The notes beneath the pieces were generated by a model, which had not been told where the DNA came from, searched no databases, and was given only the letters and a program-made list of their open reading frames with translations. Shown here piece after piece: positions 13,989 to 24,181 of a stretch of DNA of 44,988 bases. The position numbers were made by a program, and so were the translations under genes. Position 1 is the stretch's first letter, and each line of letters begins with the position of its first letter. The stretch comes from Bacteroidales bacterium (GTDB lineage Bacteria; Bacteroidota; Bacteroidia; Bacteroidales; UBA932), in contig SUYX01000017.1 in the NCBI GenBank assembly GCA_015060225.1, positions 1-44,988 on the forward strand, read 5' to 3'.

Positions 13989-14927
13989 TCATTTCTTTAT
14001 CTGGTCAAAACCTTTGCCATAAACTCCTGATACACTTGCCACTGACAAGAATGCATCCCTGTCAATTTCCCGTATCATCCTATAGAGCAAACTCATGTCA
14101 TCCTTGCGCATCACAACCATTACAATCTTGCTCTGCTGCTTGGTATACCATCCCTGTCCGTCTATTAGGGTAACGCCCCTTCCTGTCTGTGATGTTATGG
14201 CATCAGCCAGCTCCGCATATTTCTTTGAGAAAATGAATATCTGCAAGGACTGTTTTGTTCCCGATATGAACATATCTACAGAATAACTGCATGCACCAAT
14301 TACTATATAGCCATATAGGATGGTTGCAAACCTTTCTCCCCAACTCTCAACTCCAACAACAGCACCTGTTGCATCTGTAATCTCACTTGGAGGCAACAGC
14401 AATGAAGAGGCAATTATGAAGATATCCAGAAGCAGGATTACCCTGCCGGCTGAGACATTCCTGTACTTTACTATCATCAGGGCCACAATATCCGTACCTC
14501 CGGTACTTCCTCCCTGAGAAAAACTTATACCTATACCCAAACCTGCACATACACCGCCAAAAATGGCACTCAGAAGTTTTCCATTGGAAATTGCAATTTC
14601 TTCTATGAAGATATCGGGAATAAGAGGTGGAACGACCTCATAGAAGATGGATGTTACAATTATTGCATATACTGTCTTCATTCCAAATCCTTTACCCAGC
14701 ACCTTCAGAGCTATAAGGAGCAGAATCAGGTTTATGACAAAGAACGATACACTCACAGGAATATCAAAAGCGTAAAGAAGTATTGCTCCTATACCTGTAA
14801 CACCACCACCAACCATATTATTTGGAATGACAAAAACTATCCATCCCAATGCATACAGAAGAAGTCCGAACGTCATAATTACATAGGACTTCACCTCTGT
14901 AAAAATTTTTAAAAACTTGCTTTCCAT
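13989..14927 (-). CDS. YitT-family membrane protein (copy 1)
   Basis: The 312-residue protein has about five to six transmembrane segments in the first 230 residues (YVIMTFGLLLYALGWIVFVIP, the glycine-rich GGGVTGIGAILLYAF, SVSFFVINLILLLIALKVLG). The conserved [20 protein letters not shown] motif is present. A soluble C-terminal DUF2179 domain (TSQTGRGVTLIDGQGWYTKQ to FLSVASVSGVYGKGF) completes the YitT architecture. The function of this family is not known. It lies 18 bp downstream of a paralogue in the leuS transcript. Confidence 0.92.
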   Translation of the reverse strand: MESKFLKIFTEVKSYVIMTFGLLLYALGWIVFVIPNNMVGGGVTGIGAILLYAFDIPVSVSFFVINLILLLIALKVLGKGFGMKTVYAIIVTSIFYEVVPPLIPDIFIEEIAISNGKLLSAIFGGVCAGLGIGISFSQGGSTGGTDIVALMIVKYRNVSAGRVILLLDIFIIASSLLLPPSEITDATGAVVGVESWGERFATILYGYIVIGACSYSVDMFISGTKQSLQIFIFSKKYAELADAITSQTGRGVTLIDGQGWYTKQQSKIVMVVMRKDDMSLLYRMIREIDRDAFLSVASVSGVYGKGFDQIKK

Positions 14928-14945
14928 TTCTATTTGCGATTCTTG

Positions 14946-15845
14946 TTATTTTGTCAGTTTCTTCCTTTTCTTCCCCTTTACCATCTCAAATCCGTTTCCG
15001 TAGACACTCATGGCTGAGCATACAGATATGAATGCCTTATTGTCAACCTCCATAATGGCCTGGGAAATTTCTGCAAGCTGCTGTTTACGTGCTACTACTA
15101 CCAGAAGTTTTCCTTCCTGTTTTGAATGCCATCCCATAGACTGAAGGGCCGTTACCCCCCTGTCAAGATCATTGGAAATCATATCTGCCATCTCATTGTA
15201 CTTTGAGGTGAAAATCAGTATCTGCACAGACTGCTTTGAACCTGTAATGAGCACATCAAGCATATAGGAGAAGGAAACCATCTGAATGTAACCGTAAATT
15301 ACATCCTGCAGCCCCTTCTCAGGCAAGAAATAAATTGATCCCACAATGAGGAGGTCGCAATAAAGGAACACCTTCCCCAATGACACCTCCCTATACTTGG
15401 AGACTATCAGCGCTATTATATCTGTCCCCCCCGTACTCCCTCCTTGGGCAAATATCCAAGATATGCCAATAGCAGTAAGCGAACCTCCCAATATGGCGTT
15501 TATAAAGGTATCCGGGATATCAGAAAACTCCGTTATCCACTGGAATTCAGGCAATATCTTAAACATTGCACTGGCCAGGAATATTGCATATATAGTCTTT
15601 AATCCAAATGCATTCCCCAATACGATGGTTCCTGCTATGAGGAGTCCCACATTTATGATAAGGTATGAATACGATATCTCAAACCCCGTTGCATAATAGA
15701 TTATTGAAGATATACCTGTAACACCTCCACCGGCCACTCCGTGCGGAATAAGGAACGCAACCCAACTGAAACAGTACAGTAATACCCCCAAGGATATTAT
15801 CACATAGGATTTGAACTCCCTCAATATGTTTGAAAAACTTAACAA
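14946..15845 (-). CDS. YitT-family membrane protein (copy 2)
   Basis: This 299-residue paralogue of the downstream gene has the same order of elements: [36 protein letters not shown] and a C-terminal DUF2179 domain from about 220 ([30 protein letters not shown]). The start is a TTG at 15845, because no ATG or GTG lies between the upstream in-frame stop (15861-15863) and the conserved region. This start overlaps the leuS stop by 7 nt, which suggests translational coupling. The tandem duplication may form a hetero-oligomer, but nothing in the sequence proves it. Confidence 0.9.
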   Translation of the reverse strand: MLSFSNILREFKSYVIISLGVLLYCFSWVAFLIPHGVAGGGVTGISSIIYYATGFEISYSYLIINVGLLIAGTIVLGNAFGLKTIYAIFLASAMFKILPEFQWITEFSDIPDTFINAILGGSLTAIGISWIFAQGGSTGGTDIIALIVSKYREVSLGKVFLYCDLLIVGSIYFLPEKGLQDVIYGYIQMVSFSYMLDVLITGSKQSVQILIFTSKYNEMADMISNDLDRGVTALQSMGWHSKQEGKLLVVVARKQQLAEISQAIMEVDNKAFISVCSAMSVYGNGFEMVKGKKRKKLTK

Positions 15846-18622
15846 ACTACGTTTATGATTTTACCTGGAACAACAATCACTTTCTTTATCCCTTTATCTC
15901 CAACATATTTGGCAGTATTCTCATTCTCCCGTACAAGTTTTTCAACCTCTGCTGGAGAAAGGCTCTTTGAGAGTTCCATCTTGAACCTCATCTTTCCGTT
16001 GAAGGATACAGGATACTCAAATGTATTCTCAACTGTATATGCCTCAACATACTCAGGGAATGAAGCATAAGAAACACTCTCCTTATTGCCGAGAAGACTC
16101 CATAGTTCCTCTGTAATGTGAGGGGCAAACGGAGAAAGGAGTACAACAAGCTTCTCAAGAATCTCCTTCTTGTTGCATTTGAGATCCTGAAGTTCATTGA
16201 GTGCAATCATGAATGCACTTACAGATGTATTGAACGAGAAGTTCTCAATATCTGTACCAACCTTGTTTATAAGTTTGTGCAGTGCCTTCAATTCTGCAGG
16301 AGAAGCCTTCTCATCTGATACAACCCAGTTGCCTTCCCTGTCCCAGAACATTCTCCAGAATTTCTTGAGGAATCTGTTTACACCATCAATACCTTTGGTA
16401 TCCCAAGGCTTGCTCTGCTCAAGAGGGCCAAGGAACATCTCATACAATCTCAATGTATCTGCTCCGTAGCTGTTGCATATGTTGTCGGGATTAACCACAT
16501 TGAACATGGATTTGCTCATCTTCTCAACTGCCCATCCGCAGATGTACTCACCGTTCTCGAGGATAAACTCGGCAGTTGCATAATCAGGCATCCACGCCTT
16601 GAAAGCCTCAAGATCAAGCCTGTCGTTGTTCACAATGTTTACATCAACATGAATTTCAGTTGTATCGTACTGGTCTTTAAGGCCATAGGAAACAAATGTA
16701 TTTGTATTTTTTATCCTGTAAACGAAGTTTGAACGGCCCTGGATCATACCCTGGTTGATGAGTTTCTTGAACGGCTCCTTCTCCACCACATAACCGAGGT
16801 CATAAAGGAACTTGTTCCAGAACCTTGAGTAGATAAGGTGACCTGTAGCATGCTCTGTACCACCGATGTAGAGGTCAACATTCTTCCAGTAGGCATCCAC
16901 ATCCTTGTCAACCAGTGCATTGTCATTTGCAGGATCCATATATCTCAAATAATATGCACTTGAACCTGCAAAACCTGGCATTGTACTCTTCTCCAGCGGA
17001 TATCCTTTGTATGTCCAGTTCTCAGCCCTTGCCAATGGCGGTTCTCCATCCTCTGTAGGGAGGAATTTGTCAACCTCAGGCAACTGCAGTGGAAGTTCCT
17101 CCTCAGGAACCGGTGTTGCAATGCCGTCTTTATAGTAGATTGGGAACGGCTCACCCCAGTATCTTTGTCTTGAGAAGATGGCATCCCTCAATCTGTAATT
17201 TATCTTTCTCCTTCCAATGCCGAGCCTCTCAACCTCATCAATTGCAGCAGGAATTGCCTCTTTTACTGATTTTCCCGACAAGAATCCGCTGTTGCACATG
17301 ATTCCCTCCTTGGCATCAAAACTCTCTGCGCTCACATCACAACCTTCAATAAGAGGAATGATTGGAAGATTGAAAGTCTTTGCAAAGTTGTAGTCACGGC
17401 TATCGTGTGCAGGAACTGCCATGATTGCACCTGTACCGTAACCTGCAAGAACATACTCGGAAACCCATACAGGAACCTGCTCATTGGTGAAAGGATTTAC
17501 TGCATATGAACCGGTAAATACACCTGTAACTTTTCTGGTCTCTGCAATTCTCTCACGCTCGGTCTTTTTCTTGGCCTCAAGAAGATATGCATCAACTGCA
17601 TCTTTCTGCCCTTTGGTAGTAAGTTTTGCCACCCACTCACTCTCAGGGGCAAGAACCATAAATGTAACGCCAAATACTGTATCTGCACGGGTTGTAAAGA
17701 TTGTCATATCATATTCTGCAGCCTCACCCTCGGCAGGATCTGTATTGGCTACCTTGAATATCATCTCTGCACCCTGGGATTTTCCAATCCAGTTCTTCTG
17801 CATCTCCTTAAGGGCATCTGTCCACTCAAGCTCCTCCATATCTGCAAGGAGCCTCTCTGCATATGCAGAAACCCTCAGCTGCCACTGTTTCATCTTCTTC
17901 TGCTCTACAGGATGTCCGCCTCTGACAGAAAGTCCCTCTTTTACCTCATCATTTGCAAGCACGGTACCAAGTGCAGGACACCAGTTCACTGCTGTCTCAC
18001 CCTGATATGCTATTCTGTACTGCATAAGGATATTGCTCTTCTCCAATTCAGAAAAAGCATTCCACTGGTCTGCTGTAAATGAAGGTACATCACCGCAGGC
18101 TGCATCAACATTAACATTGCCCTCTACAGCAAAAATCTCTTCCAACTCAGAAATAGGGCATGCCTTTGCAACTTTGTTGTTGTAATATGAACCGAACATC
18201 TTCAGGAAAGCCCACTGTGTCCATTTATAATAACCCGGCTCACAGGTTCTGATCTCCCTGCTCCAATCGTAAGAGAAACCTATGCGGTCCATCTGCTCAC
18301 GGTACCTGTTGATGTTCTTCTCGGTAGTTACAGCCGGATGCTGACCGGTCTGAATGGCGTACTGCTCTGCAGGAAGGCCAAATGCGTCATAACCCATAGG
18401 GTGAAGCACATTGAATCCCTTAAGTCTCTTGTAGCGGCTGTAGATATCACTTGCAATATATCCCAGAGGGTGCCCTACATGCAAGCCCGCTCCAGATGGA
18501 TATGGGAACATATCCAATACGTAATATTTTGGTTTTGAGACATCTGCCTCTACTTTAAAAGTCCCGTTATTGGCCCAGAATTCCTGCCACTTTTTCTCAA
18601 TGTCTAAAAAATTGTACTCCAT
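15839..18622 (-). CDS. leuS: Leucyl-tRNA synthetase
   Basis: The 927-residue class I synthetase starts at ATG 18622 ([13 protein letters not shown]), the family's usual start; a further upstream in-frame codon is inside the promoter. The HIGH motif is HVGH (48-51). The CP1 editing domain carries [13 protein letters not shown] and the ALAxPAHDxRD-like [15 protein letters not shown]. The KMSKS motif is intact (about 16505-16520), followed by the anticodon-binding helical domain and a short C-terminal domain. A -7 box TACATTTGC (18647-18655) gives leuS its own promoter. Two YitT genes follow without a gap. Confidence 0.98.
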   Translation of the reverse strand: MEYNFLDIEKKWQEFWANNGTFKVEADVSKPKYYVLDMFPYPSGAGLHVGHPLGYIASDIYSRYKRLKGFNVLHPMGYDAFGLPAEQYAIQTGQHPAVTTEKNINRYREQMDRIGFSYDWSREIRTCEPGYYKWTQWAFLKMFGSYYNNKVAKACPISELEEIFAVEGNVNVDAACGDVPSFTADQWNAFSELEKSNILMQYRIAYQGETAVNWCPALGTVLANDEVKEGLSVRGGHPVEQKKMKQWQLRVSAYAERLLADMEELEWTDALKEMQKNWIGKSQGAEMIFKVANTDPAEGEAAEYDMTIFTTRADTVFGVTFMVLAPESEWVAKLTTKGQKDAVDAYLLEAKKKTERERIAETRKVTGVFTGSYAVNPFTNEQVPVWVSEYVLAGYGTGAIMAVPAHDSRDYNFAKTFNLPIIPLIEGCDVSAESFDAKEGIMCNSGFLSGKSVKEAIPAAIDEVERLGIGRRKINYRLRDAIFSRQRYWGEPFPIYYKDGIATPVPEEELPLQLPEVDKFLPTEDGEPPLARAENWTYKGYPLEKSTMPGFAGSSAYYLRYMDPANDNALVDKDVDAYWKNVDLYIGGTEHATGHLIYSRFWNKFLYDLGYVVEKEPFKKLINQGMIQGRSNFVYRIKNTNTFVSYGLKDQYDTTEIHVDVNIVNNDRLDLEAFKAWMPDYATAEFILENGEYICGWAVEKMSKSMFNVVNPDNICNSYGADTLRLYEMFLGPLEQSKPWDTKGIDGVNRFLKKFWRMFWDREGNWVVSDEKASPAELKALHKLINKVGTDIENFSFNTSVSAFMIALNELQDLKCNKKEILEKLVVLLSPFAPHITEELWSLLGNKESVSYASFPEYVEAYTVENTFEYPVSFNGKMRFKMELSKSLSPAEVEKLVRENENTAKYVGDKGIKKVIVVPGKIINVVC

Positions 18623-18646
18623 TTTCAGATTGTATTTATTCAACCT

Positions 18647-18655
18647 GCAAATGTA
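18647..18655 (-). promoter_or_regulatory. -7 box of leuS
   Basis: TACATTTGC on the minus strand, 24 nt before the leuS ATG, within the 45-bp gap after the M28 peptidase gene. Confidence 0.6.
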
Positions 18656-18667
18656 GTACAATTTTAC

Positions 18668-19996
18668 TTATTTCTTTATCTTAAATGAGCCCGTTTTTGA
18701 AAGTTTGAACTCCACCGGAACAGATATCCTCACACTCACCGGTTTCCCCCCAATGGTAGCCGGCTTCCATTTTGGAGATGCCTTTATAACCTTCACCACT
18801 TGGGCATCAATTTCATCATCCACACCCCTCACTACCTCTACATCCTTAACCTTGCCATCCTTTCCAACAGTAAACTCTGCAATTACCCTTCCCTCAATGC
18901 CGCTTCGGATTGCACTGTCGGGATACTTGATATATTCATAAACCCACCTGTTGAGGAACTGCTTTTCATCACCGTGCAGGAATGAAGCCCTCCTGTCCAC
19001 TGTTGTTTGGGTATAAACCTTCTCCTTTCCGTCTTTTGGATTTCCTCCTCTATCCATAGAAGCACTCCTTATCCTCTCATCCCTGTTGGCAATAACCTCA
19101 GCCATTGCAGAAACATATTCTGCCAACCTCTCCATCTGCATGTAATCCAGTTTGTCGGGAGTATCCCTCACTGTATGGTAATCCCGGTGCATTCCTGAGG
19201 TAAACAGCACTGAAGGAATCCCCTTCTCATAGAAATTTCTGTGGTCCGAAGGGAAATGGTCAGTAGGGGTATATTTTGGTACTATACTCAATGCCCTTCC
19301 CGACAATTCATCTACTATTTCCAGCATCTCCACATTGGCCTCCGATACAAATACCTGAATGGCATTCTCCCTTCCGCTCCGGCCTACCATATCCAGGTTT
19401 ATCATTGCCACAATGTCATCCGTATGTTTGAAGGAACGGTTAAGGAAATACCAGCTCCCCAACATCCCCATCTCCTCTGCACCGAAAAGGGCAAAAATCA
19501 CCGACCTGCGGAACATGAAGTGCTGTGATGCCACTTCTCTGGCCACCTCAAGCAATGTTGCAACTCCTGATGCATTATCATCCGCTCCAAAATAAATCTG
19601 CTCAACATCCCTACCATCCCTCTTGAGCACAGAAGTGCCCAAATGGTCATAATGGGCCCCCACCACAACATACTCATTCCTCAATTCCGGATCATAGCCC
19701 TCTACTACACCAATCACATTCTGCGAATGAAGGGTATCCCCATTCTGTGCAATATAAAAATCCTCCCCTTCTTTAGGTGTAAGCATTGTAACACCTGCAT
19801 CAATCAGCTGGTTATACAGATAACGGGCTACCTCCTTCTCCTGTTCAGTGCCTGCTCCCCTTCCCAAACGGGCAGCATCTGCAAGATATGCCACATTCCG
19901 TTTGAGACGTATCTCAACTGAATCCGGCTCCTGAGCCTGCAGTTTACCCTGAAAAATTGTCAGGACAAACAAAATCGCCAATAAAAAACTTCTCAT
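18668..19996 (-). CDS. Secreted M28 peptidase fused to a TonB C-terminal domain
   Basis: The 442-residue protein has a signal peptide (cleavage likely after LQAQ, about residue 22). The M28 aminopeptidase domain has the di-zinc site: VVGAHYDHLG (H115, D117), GADDNASGVATLLE, FGAEEMG, NLDMVGR and the late HRDYHTVRDTPD histidine. From about residue 350 a TonB C-terminal domain follows (YPDSAIRSGIEGRVIAEF, VGKDGKVKDVEVVRGVDDEID, PVEFKL). The enzyme part removes N-terminal residues from peptides in the periplasm. TonB_C domains normally contact TonB-dependent receptors, so this fusion may dock the peptidase to an outer-membrane partner. The domain calls are secure; the docking is inference. Confidence 0.92.
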   Translation of the reverse strand: MRSFLLAILFVLTIFQGKLQAQEPDSVEIRLKRNVAYLADAARLGRGAGTEQEKEVARYLYNQLIDAGVTMLTPKEGEDFYIAQNGDTLHSQNVIGVVEGYDPELRNEYVVVGAHYDHLGTSVLKRDGRDVEQIYFGADDNASGVATLLEVAREVASQHFMFRRSVIFALFGAEEMGMLGSWYFLNRSFKHTDDIVAMINLDMVGRSGRENAIQVFVSEANVEMLEIVDELSGRALSIVPKYTPTDHFPSDHRNFYEKGIPSVLFTSGMHRDYHTVRDTPDKLDYMQMERLAEYVSAMAEVIANRDERIRSASMDRGGNPKDGKEKVYTQTTVDRRASFLHGDEKQFLNRWVYEYIKYPDSAIRSGIEGRVIAEFTVGKDGKVKDVEVVRGVDDEIDAQVVKVIKASPKWKPATIGGKPVSVRISVPVEFKLSKTGSFKIKK

Positions 19997-20049
19997 AATC
20001 CATCTTTAAACAGTTCAGATTCCTTCTGCCAAATCCGTACCAGAATAAA

Positions 20050-20077
20050 AAACAAAGAGGGGGACCATGTCTCCCTC
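20050..20077 (-). terminator. Terminator of gcvT
   Basis: A 9-bp stem (20057-20065 with 20069-20077) with a 3-nt loop and TTTGTTTTTT on the minus strand. Confidence 0.85.
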
Positions 20078-20095
20078 CCTGTTATATGTATAAAA

Positions 20096-21202
20096 CTATT
20101 TGCTGAAGAATGGCGGTTTTACTACAATTGCCTTAAGGAGTTTCTCCCTTACCTTAATGTAGATTGTAGAACCCAGTTTGTAATAAGGGGCAGCAGCATA
20201 CGCAAGACCTACAGCTTTACCACAAGTAGGGCCCATAGTACCTGATGTCACAACACCTATAACATTGCCGTTCTCGTCACAAACCTCATAACCGTGGCGT
20301 GGAACACCTCTGTCAACCAACTCAAAACCGCAGAGTCTCCTTGTAAGGCCATCTGCTTTCTGTTTAAGCATGTAATCCCTGTCAACGAAATCACCTTTTA
20401 CATCATTGAATTTGGTGATCCATGCCAGATTTGCCTCAAGTGGAGAGGTAGTATCATCAATGTCATTGCCATACAGACAGAAACCTGCCTCAAGTCTCAA
20501 AGTGTCGCGGGCACCAAGGCCTATAGGACGGATACCCTCAGGGGCACCAGCCTCAAATACACCTTTCCAAAGTTTGTCAGCATCTTCATTGGCTACATAA
20601 ACCTCACATCCGCCTGAACCGGTATAGCCGGTTGTTGAGAAGATTGCATTTGGAATACCTGCAACTGTACATTTCTTGAATGTGTAATACTCCATATCCT
20701 CTACCGGAGCATCACAGATTCTCTGCATGATCTTGAGAGCATTTGGGCCCTGGATTGCCAACTGGCAAATCTCATCTGATGCATTGTAAAGTTCCTTGCC
20801 TGGAGTGATGTTGAATTTAGGTGCAATTGCACACAAATGGTTCCAGTCTTTCTCAATGTTTGCTGCATTTACAACAAGGAAATAGGTCTCGCTGTCTATG
20901 CAGTATACAAGAAGATCGTCAACTATACCGCCCTTTCCGTTAGGGAAGCATGAATACTGTACCTTCCCGGGTACGAGTACTGAAACATCATTTGATGTTA
21001 CATACTGGCAAAATGCAAGGGCATTGGGGCCTTTAACCCAGAACTCACCCATATGTGAAACGTCAAACACACCAACGTTGTTCCTTACAGCGTTGTGCTC
21101 ATCTTTAATGCCCACATACTCAATAGGCATATTGTACCCTGCAAAAGGTACCATCTTTGCACCCAACTCAATATGTTTCTGGGTAAAAGCTGTTGTTTTC
21201 AT
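20096..21202 (-). CDS. gcvT: Glycine cleavage system T protein (aminomethyltransferase)
   Basis: This 368-residue folate-binding protein transfers the methylene group from the lipoyl-bound aminomethyl intermediate to tetrahydrofolate and releases ammonia. Diagnostic segments are [30 protein letters not shown], the [12 protein letters not shown] motif, [23 protein letters not shown] and [20 protein letters not shown] near the end. The length is normal. The P and H protein genes are not in the window, so it is encoded apart from the rest of the system. It follows a SPOR lipoprotein gene after 25 bp and is closed by its own terminator. No glycine riboswitch is visible upstream. Confidence 0.97.
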   Translation of the reverse strand: MKTTAFTQKHIELGAKMVPFAGYNMPIEYVGIKDEHNAVRNNVGVFDVSHMGEFWVKGPNALAFCQYVTSNDVSVLVPGKVQYSCFPNGKGGIVDDLLVYCIDSETYFLVVNAANIEKDWNHLCAIAPKFNITPGKELYNASDEICQLAIQGPNALKIMQRICDAPVEDMEYYTFKKCTVAGIPNAIFSTTGYTGSGGCEVYVANEDADKLWKGVFEAGAPEGIRPIGLGARDTLRLEAGFCLYGNDIDDTTSPLEANLAWITKFNDVKGDFVDRDYMLKQKADGLTRRLCGFELVDRGVPRHGYEVCDENGNVIGVVTSGTMGPTCGKAVGLAYAAAPYYKLGSTIYIKVREKLLKAIVVKPPFFSK

Positions 21203-21227
21203 ATTATTCTAGTGTTTTGTTTTAATT

Positions 21228-21722
21228 TCAGTCCTCTTTATGTAGCCCCATAGACGCACCATACACCCATATATCCTCATAATATTGGATAGATGTATCT
21301 TCTGCAGCCTTCTCCATGAGTTTCACCGCCTCATGAAGCCTTTCCCTGCTGCCCAATGAAACCATCATATAGCCGTTCTTGAGGGGAATCTGCATTGCAT
21401 CCCTGTAGCCTTTGGCTTCAAGTCCCTTTTCCATCCTTTCGGCATTTGAAAAATCCTTGAAGCACCCCACAATCACATGGTATCCCTCAATGGCAGCCCT
21501 CTTTGCCGCCTGATCTGCCTGTACCAAAGAATCCTGCACAAAACGCTCCCTCTCTTCCTTTGCCTTCTGCTGCTCTTCCATAATTTGCATCTGCTCCTTC
21601 ATCCTTGCAATTTCACTGGAAGTGGGCATCCCCAACTGCCCTTTTATGCAGTCACAACTTTGTAATACTCCGGCAAGAAAGATAGCCGGCAACATATATT
21701 TGATTCTGTTGGAAAAACTCAT
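21228..21722 (-). CDS. SPOR-domain lipoprotein
   Basis: The 164-residue protein has a lipoprotein signal (lipobox LQSC, Cys23). An acidic/basic coiled stretch rich in Glu, Lys and Gln follows (about 40-80). A C-terminal SPOR domain (about 80-150) shows YHVIVGCFKDFSNAERMEKGLEAKGY and GYMMVSLGSRERLHEA. SPOR domains bind peptidoglycan strands lacking stem peptides, so the protein probably bridges the outer membrane and cell wall. It is the first gene of an operon with gcvT, driven by the strong promoter at 21747-21777. Confidence 0.9.
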   Translation of the reverse strand: MSFSNRIKYMLPAIFLAGVLQSCDCIKGQLGMPTSSEIARMKEQMQIMEEQQKAKEERERFVQDSLVQADQAAKRAAIEGYHVIVGCFKDFSNAERMEKGLEAKGYRDAMQIPLKNGYMMVSLGSRERLHEAVKLMEKAAEDTSIQYYEDIWVYGASMGLHKED

Positions 21723-21746
21723 CTCTACTCTTAAGTAAGGTTCTTA

Positions 21747-21777
21747 CAAAAATATGAAATAATGATGCAATCACAAA
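21747..21777 (-). promoter_or_regulatory. Promoter of the SPOR lipoprotein-gcvT operon
   Basis: On the minus strand TTTG (21774-21777), 19 nt, TATTTTTG (21747-21754): a full -33/-7 pair, 24 nt before the ATG. Confidence 0.7.
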
Positions 21778-21817
21778 AAAAATGTATATTTACAACTGCA
21801 AATGACAATAGGTGCAA

Positions 21818-23038
21818 ATGGTAAAAAAGTGCAAGAGTGATATCAAAGCAAAAATGGTTGTAGCGGCAATACTGTTTGTATGCCTCCCCTGCTTTATTTA
21901 TGGGGGGAAGAGGAACAGACAGACACCAGTAAAAACAATCCTGCCACCACCCGCCCTGATACAAAATACATCTGTAAATGTTGCACCTTCCCTTCTTCCA
22001 TGCAAGTTCCTGAATATATATGATACTGTATCTATAACCTTCATTGGAGATGTAATGCAACATGGCAAGCAATTGAAGGATGCCCTCATCCCGGGAGCAG
22101 ACCCGTTGCAGCCGCAATCCTATGACTATTCATATACATTCAAATATGTTGAGGAGCATCTTAAGAGTGCAGACCTTGCGGTGGCCAATATGGAATTTCC
22201 GCTTGGAACACCTCCTTACAGCGGATATCCTCTCTTTTCAGCACCTGAATCCATATTGTGGCAGGCACAGAAGAGCGGAATAGACCTTTTTCTCCTTGCC
22301 AACAACCATTTGCTTGACAAAGGGAGAAGAGGATTCCTCAACACTATTAAATGCTATGAAGAGGCTGGCGCAAAATATATTGGAATATACCGCAACAAGA
22401 ATGAAGAAGAACTTCTGAACCCTGTTTTCTATAACATAAAAGGGATAAGGATTGCAGTGCTCAACTTTTCATATGGTACAAACGGGTTCAACATTCCGGA
22501 GCCCTGCACCATGAACATGATGGATACGCTGCACATAAAGGAGTGTATTGCCAGAGCAAAAGATAAAGGGGCTGATGTAATAATCTGCACGCCCCATTGG
22601 GGGGAAGAGTATATGCTGGGGCCGTCGGGAAGACAGAAAAAAATTGCCCGGATGCTCAAGAGGGAAGGAGTTGGAATTATTGTTGGAAGTCATCCTCACG
22701 TTCCCCAATCTGCAGAGTATTCAAAGGAGGGGATATTGTTCTACTCACTTGGGAATTATATAAGCAACCAGACTACTCCCGACTTTACACAACTGGAGCT
22801 TATGGTTACCGTTAAAATTGCACGGAACTGGATTACTGACGAGGTGGAGCTGCTGGAGCCACATATTGAATATCTGTGGTGTTTCAAGAAGGATGAATTT
22901 GCCCCCCACTATACCGTTGTTCCCATAAAGGACATTATTGGCAAACGGGATGAGATGAAGAACAAATACCAGTACGACAGGATGGAAAGGACATACCTGG
23001 AGTTTATCAGGCAGGACCGGATAAGGAAATTGGAATAA
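21818..23038 (+). CDS. CapA-family (PGA_cap) metallophosphatase-like protein
   Basis: The 406-residue protein from ATG 21818 has an N-terminal hydrophobic anchor (VVAAILFVCLPCFIYG). A CapA/PGA_cap domain follows: FIGDVMQHGKQL, ADLAVANMEFPLG, LLANNHLLDKGRRG, ICTPHWGEEY and GIIVGSHPHVPQ, ending ILFYSLGNYISNQ. These are the metal-coordinating motifs of calcineurin-like phosphoesterases in the capsule-related CapA group. In Bacillus CapA takes part in poly-gamma-glutamate export; in Bacteroidota the role is not established. No capB or capC lies nearby. PhoH follows after 12 bp, so the pair is likely one transcript. Confidence 0.9.
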   Translation: MVKKCKSDIKAKMVVAAILFVCLPCFIYGGKRNRQTPVKTILPPPALIQNTSVNVAPSLLPCKFLNIYDTVSITFIGDVMQHGKQLKDALIPGADPLQPQSYDYSYTFKYVEEHLKSADLAVANMEFPLGTPPYSGYPLFSAPESILWQAQKSGIDLFLLANNHLLDKGRRGFLNTIKCYEEAGAKYIGIYRNKNEEELLNPVFYNIKGIRIAVLNFSYGTNGFNIPEPCTMNMMDTLHIKECIARAKDKGADVIICTPHWGEEYMLGPSGRQKKIARMLKREGVGIIVGSHPHVPQSAEYSKEGILFYSLGNYISNQTTPDFTQLELMVTVKIARNWITDEVELLEPHIEYLWCFKKDEFAPHYTVVPIKDIIGKRDEMKNKYQYDRMERTYLEFIRQDRIRKLE

Positions 23039-23050
23039 TATATACCGTAT

Positions 23051-24058
23051 ATGGCAGAGAAAAAGATTGAACTGACAGAAATAGACCCTGTAGATATTTT
23101 TGGGGTAAATGACAAGCTGATAAACAGGCTGGCAAATTATTTCCCAAAATTGAAGGTTGTCCCCAGAGGCAATACAATCTCATTGAAGGGGAGCAGCAAG
23201 GATATTACAAGTTTTCAGACACATATTGATCTCCTTATTGCAAAAAGGAGGAAGAAAAGGAGCCTTAACCTGGATGATGTTGACCAGCTGTTTGAGGAGG
23301 CTGATTTTGGCAGAGGTGCCGGCAGTACACTCAACACCCTGGAAATGACTGAAAACGGCTTGAAAGGCGGGGTAGCAGATGAAAAGAGTGACATTATAGT
23401 TTTTGGAAATGACGGCAAGATTGTAAGGGCCCGTACCAAAAACCAGAAGAAGCTGGTAGAAGACTATTATAAAAATGACCTTGTATTTGCGTTGGGACCT
23501 GCCGGAACAGGCAAGACATATACTGCTATAGCATTGGCTGTAAGAGCATTGAAAAACAGAGAAGTAAAGAGGCTCATCCTTACCAGGCCCGCCGTTGAAG
23601 CAGGTGAAAGGCTCGGATTCCTGCCTGGAGACCTAAAAGACAAGCTTGACCCATATCTGCAGCCGCTATATGACGCCCTTATGGATATGATTCCACCTCA
23701 AAAGCTGAAGATCTTTATGGAAGACGGTACAATTCAGATTGCGCCGTTGGCATATATGAGGGGACGAACACTTGAAAGTGCATTTGTGATTCTGGATGAG
23801 GCCCAAAACACCAGTTTGGGACAGTTGAAGATGTTCCTTACCCGTATGGGAAACAATGCCAAATTCATAGTAACCGGGGATACCACCCAGGTAGACCTTC
23901 CCAACAAGGCAGATTCAGGCCTTGCCAAAGGGGTAGAGCTGCTTAAAGGATTGAAAGGTGTGGGGGTTGTAAACTTCAATAAGGATGATATTGTAAGGCA
24001 CCCGCTTGTAAGCAAGATAGTAAAGGCATTTGAGGGCGAGGAGAACACTGGGGTGTAG
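23051..24058 (+). CDS. phoH: PhoH-family ATPase (YbeZ-like)
   Basis: The 335-residue cytoplasmic protein has an N-terminal nucleic-acid-binding region (FPKLKVVPRGNTISLKG) and a P-loop domain with Walker A GPAGTGKT (149-156) and Walker B FVILDEAQN. The conserved GERLGFLPGDLKDKLDPYLQPLYDAL and TRMGNNAKFIVTGDTTQVDLP segments are present. PhoH/YbeZ proteins are ATP-dependent and linked to RNA metabolism and ribosome maturation with YbeY. The length is typical. It follows the CapA-like gene and ends at a long bidirectional terminator. Confidence 0.95.
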   Translation: MAEKKIELTEIDPVDIFGVNDKLINRLANYFPKLKVVPRGNTISLKGSSKDITSFQTHIDLLIAKRRKKRSLNLDDVDQLFEEADFGRGAGSTLNTLEMTENGLKGGVADEKSDIIVFGNDGKIVRARTKNQKKLVEDYYKNDLVFALGPAGTGKTYTAIALAVRALKNREVKRLILTRPAVEAGERLGFLPGDLKDKLDPYLQPLYDALMDMIPPQKLKIFMEDGTIQIAPLAYMRGRTLESAFVILDEAQNTSLGQLKMFLTRMGNNAKFIVTGDTTQVDLPNKADSGLAKGVELLKGLKGVGVVNFNKDDIVRHPLVSKIVKAFEGEENTGV

Positions 24059-24073
24059 ATTTATCTATCAAAC

Positions 24074-24128
24074 ATTAAGGGAAAAATAGAGCGAACTCTA
24101 GTTAGGTTCGCCCTATTTTTCCCTTAAT
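24074..24128. terminator. Long bidirectional terminator
   Basis: A 23-position stem with one mismatch (24074-24096 with 24106-24128) and a 9-nt loop. A/T-rich arms give a T stretch in either direction. It separates phoH from the converging TPM gene. Confidence 0.88.
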
Positions 24129-24181
24129 ATCTATTGATATCACCAACTGTTTTGGCAACATTACCTCTATAATTGTTCCAC

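Noticed and set aside
21203-21817. Glycine riboswitch upstream of gcvT
   Set aside because: gcvT is preceded by a SPOR lipoprotein gene at 25 bp, and the operon leader is only about 20 nt, so there is no room for one.
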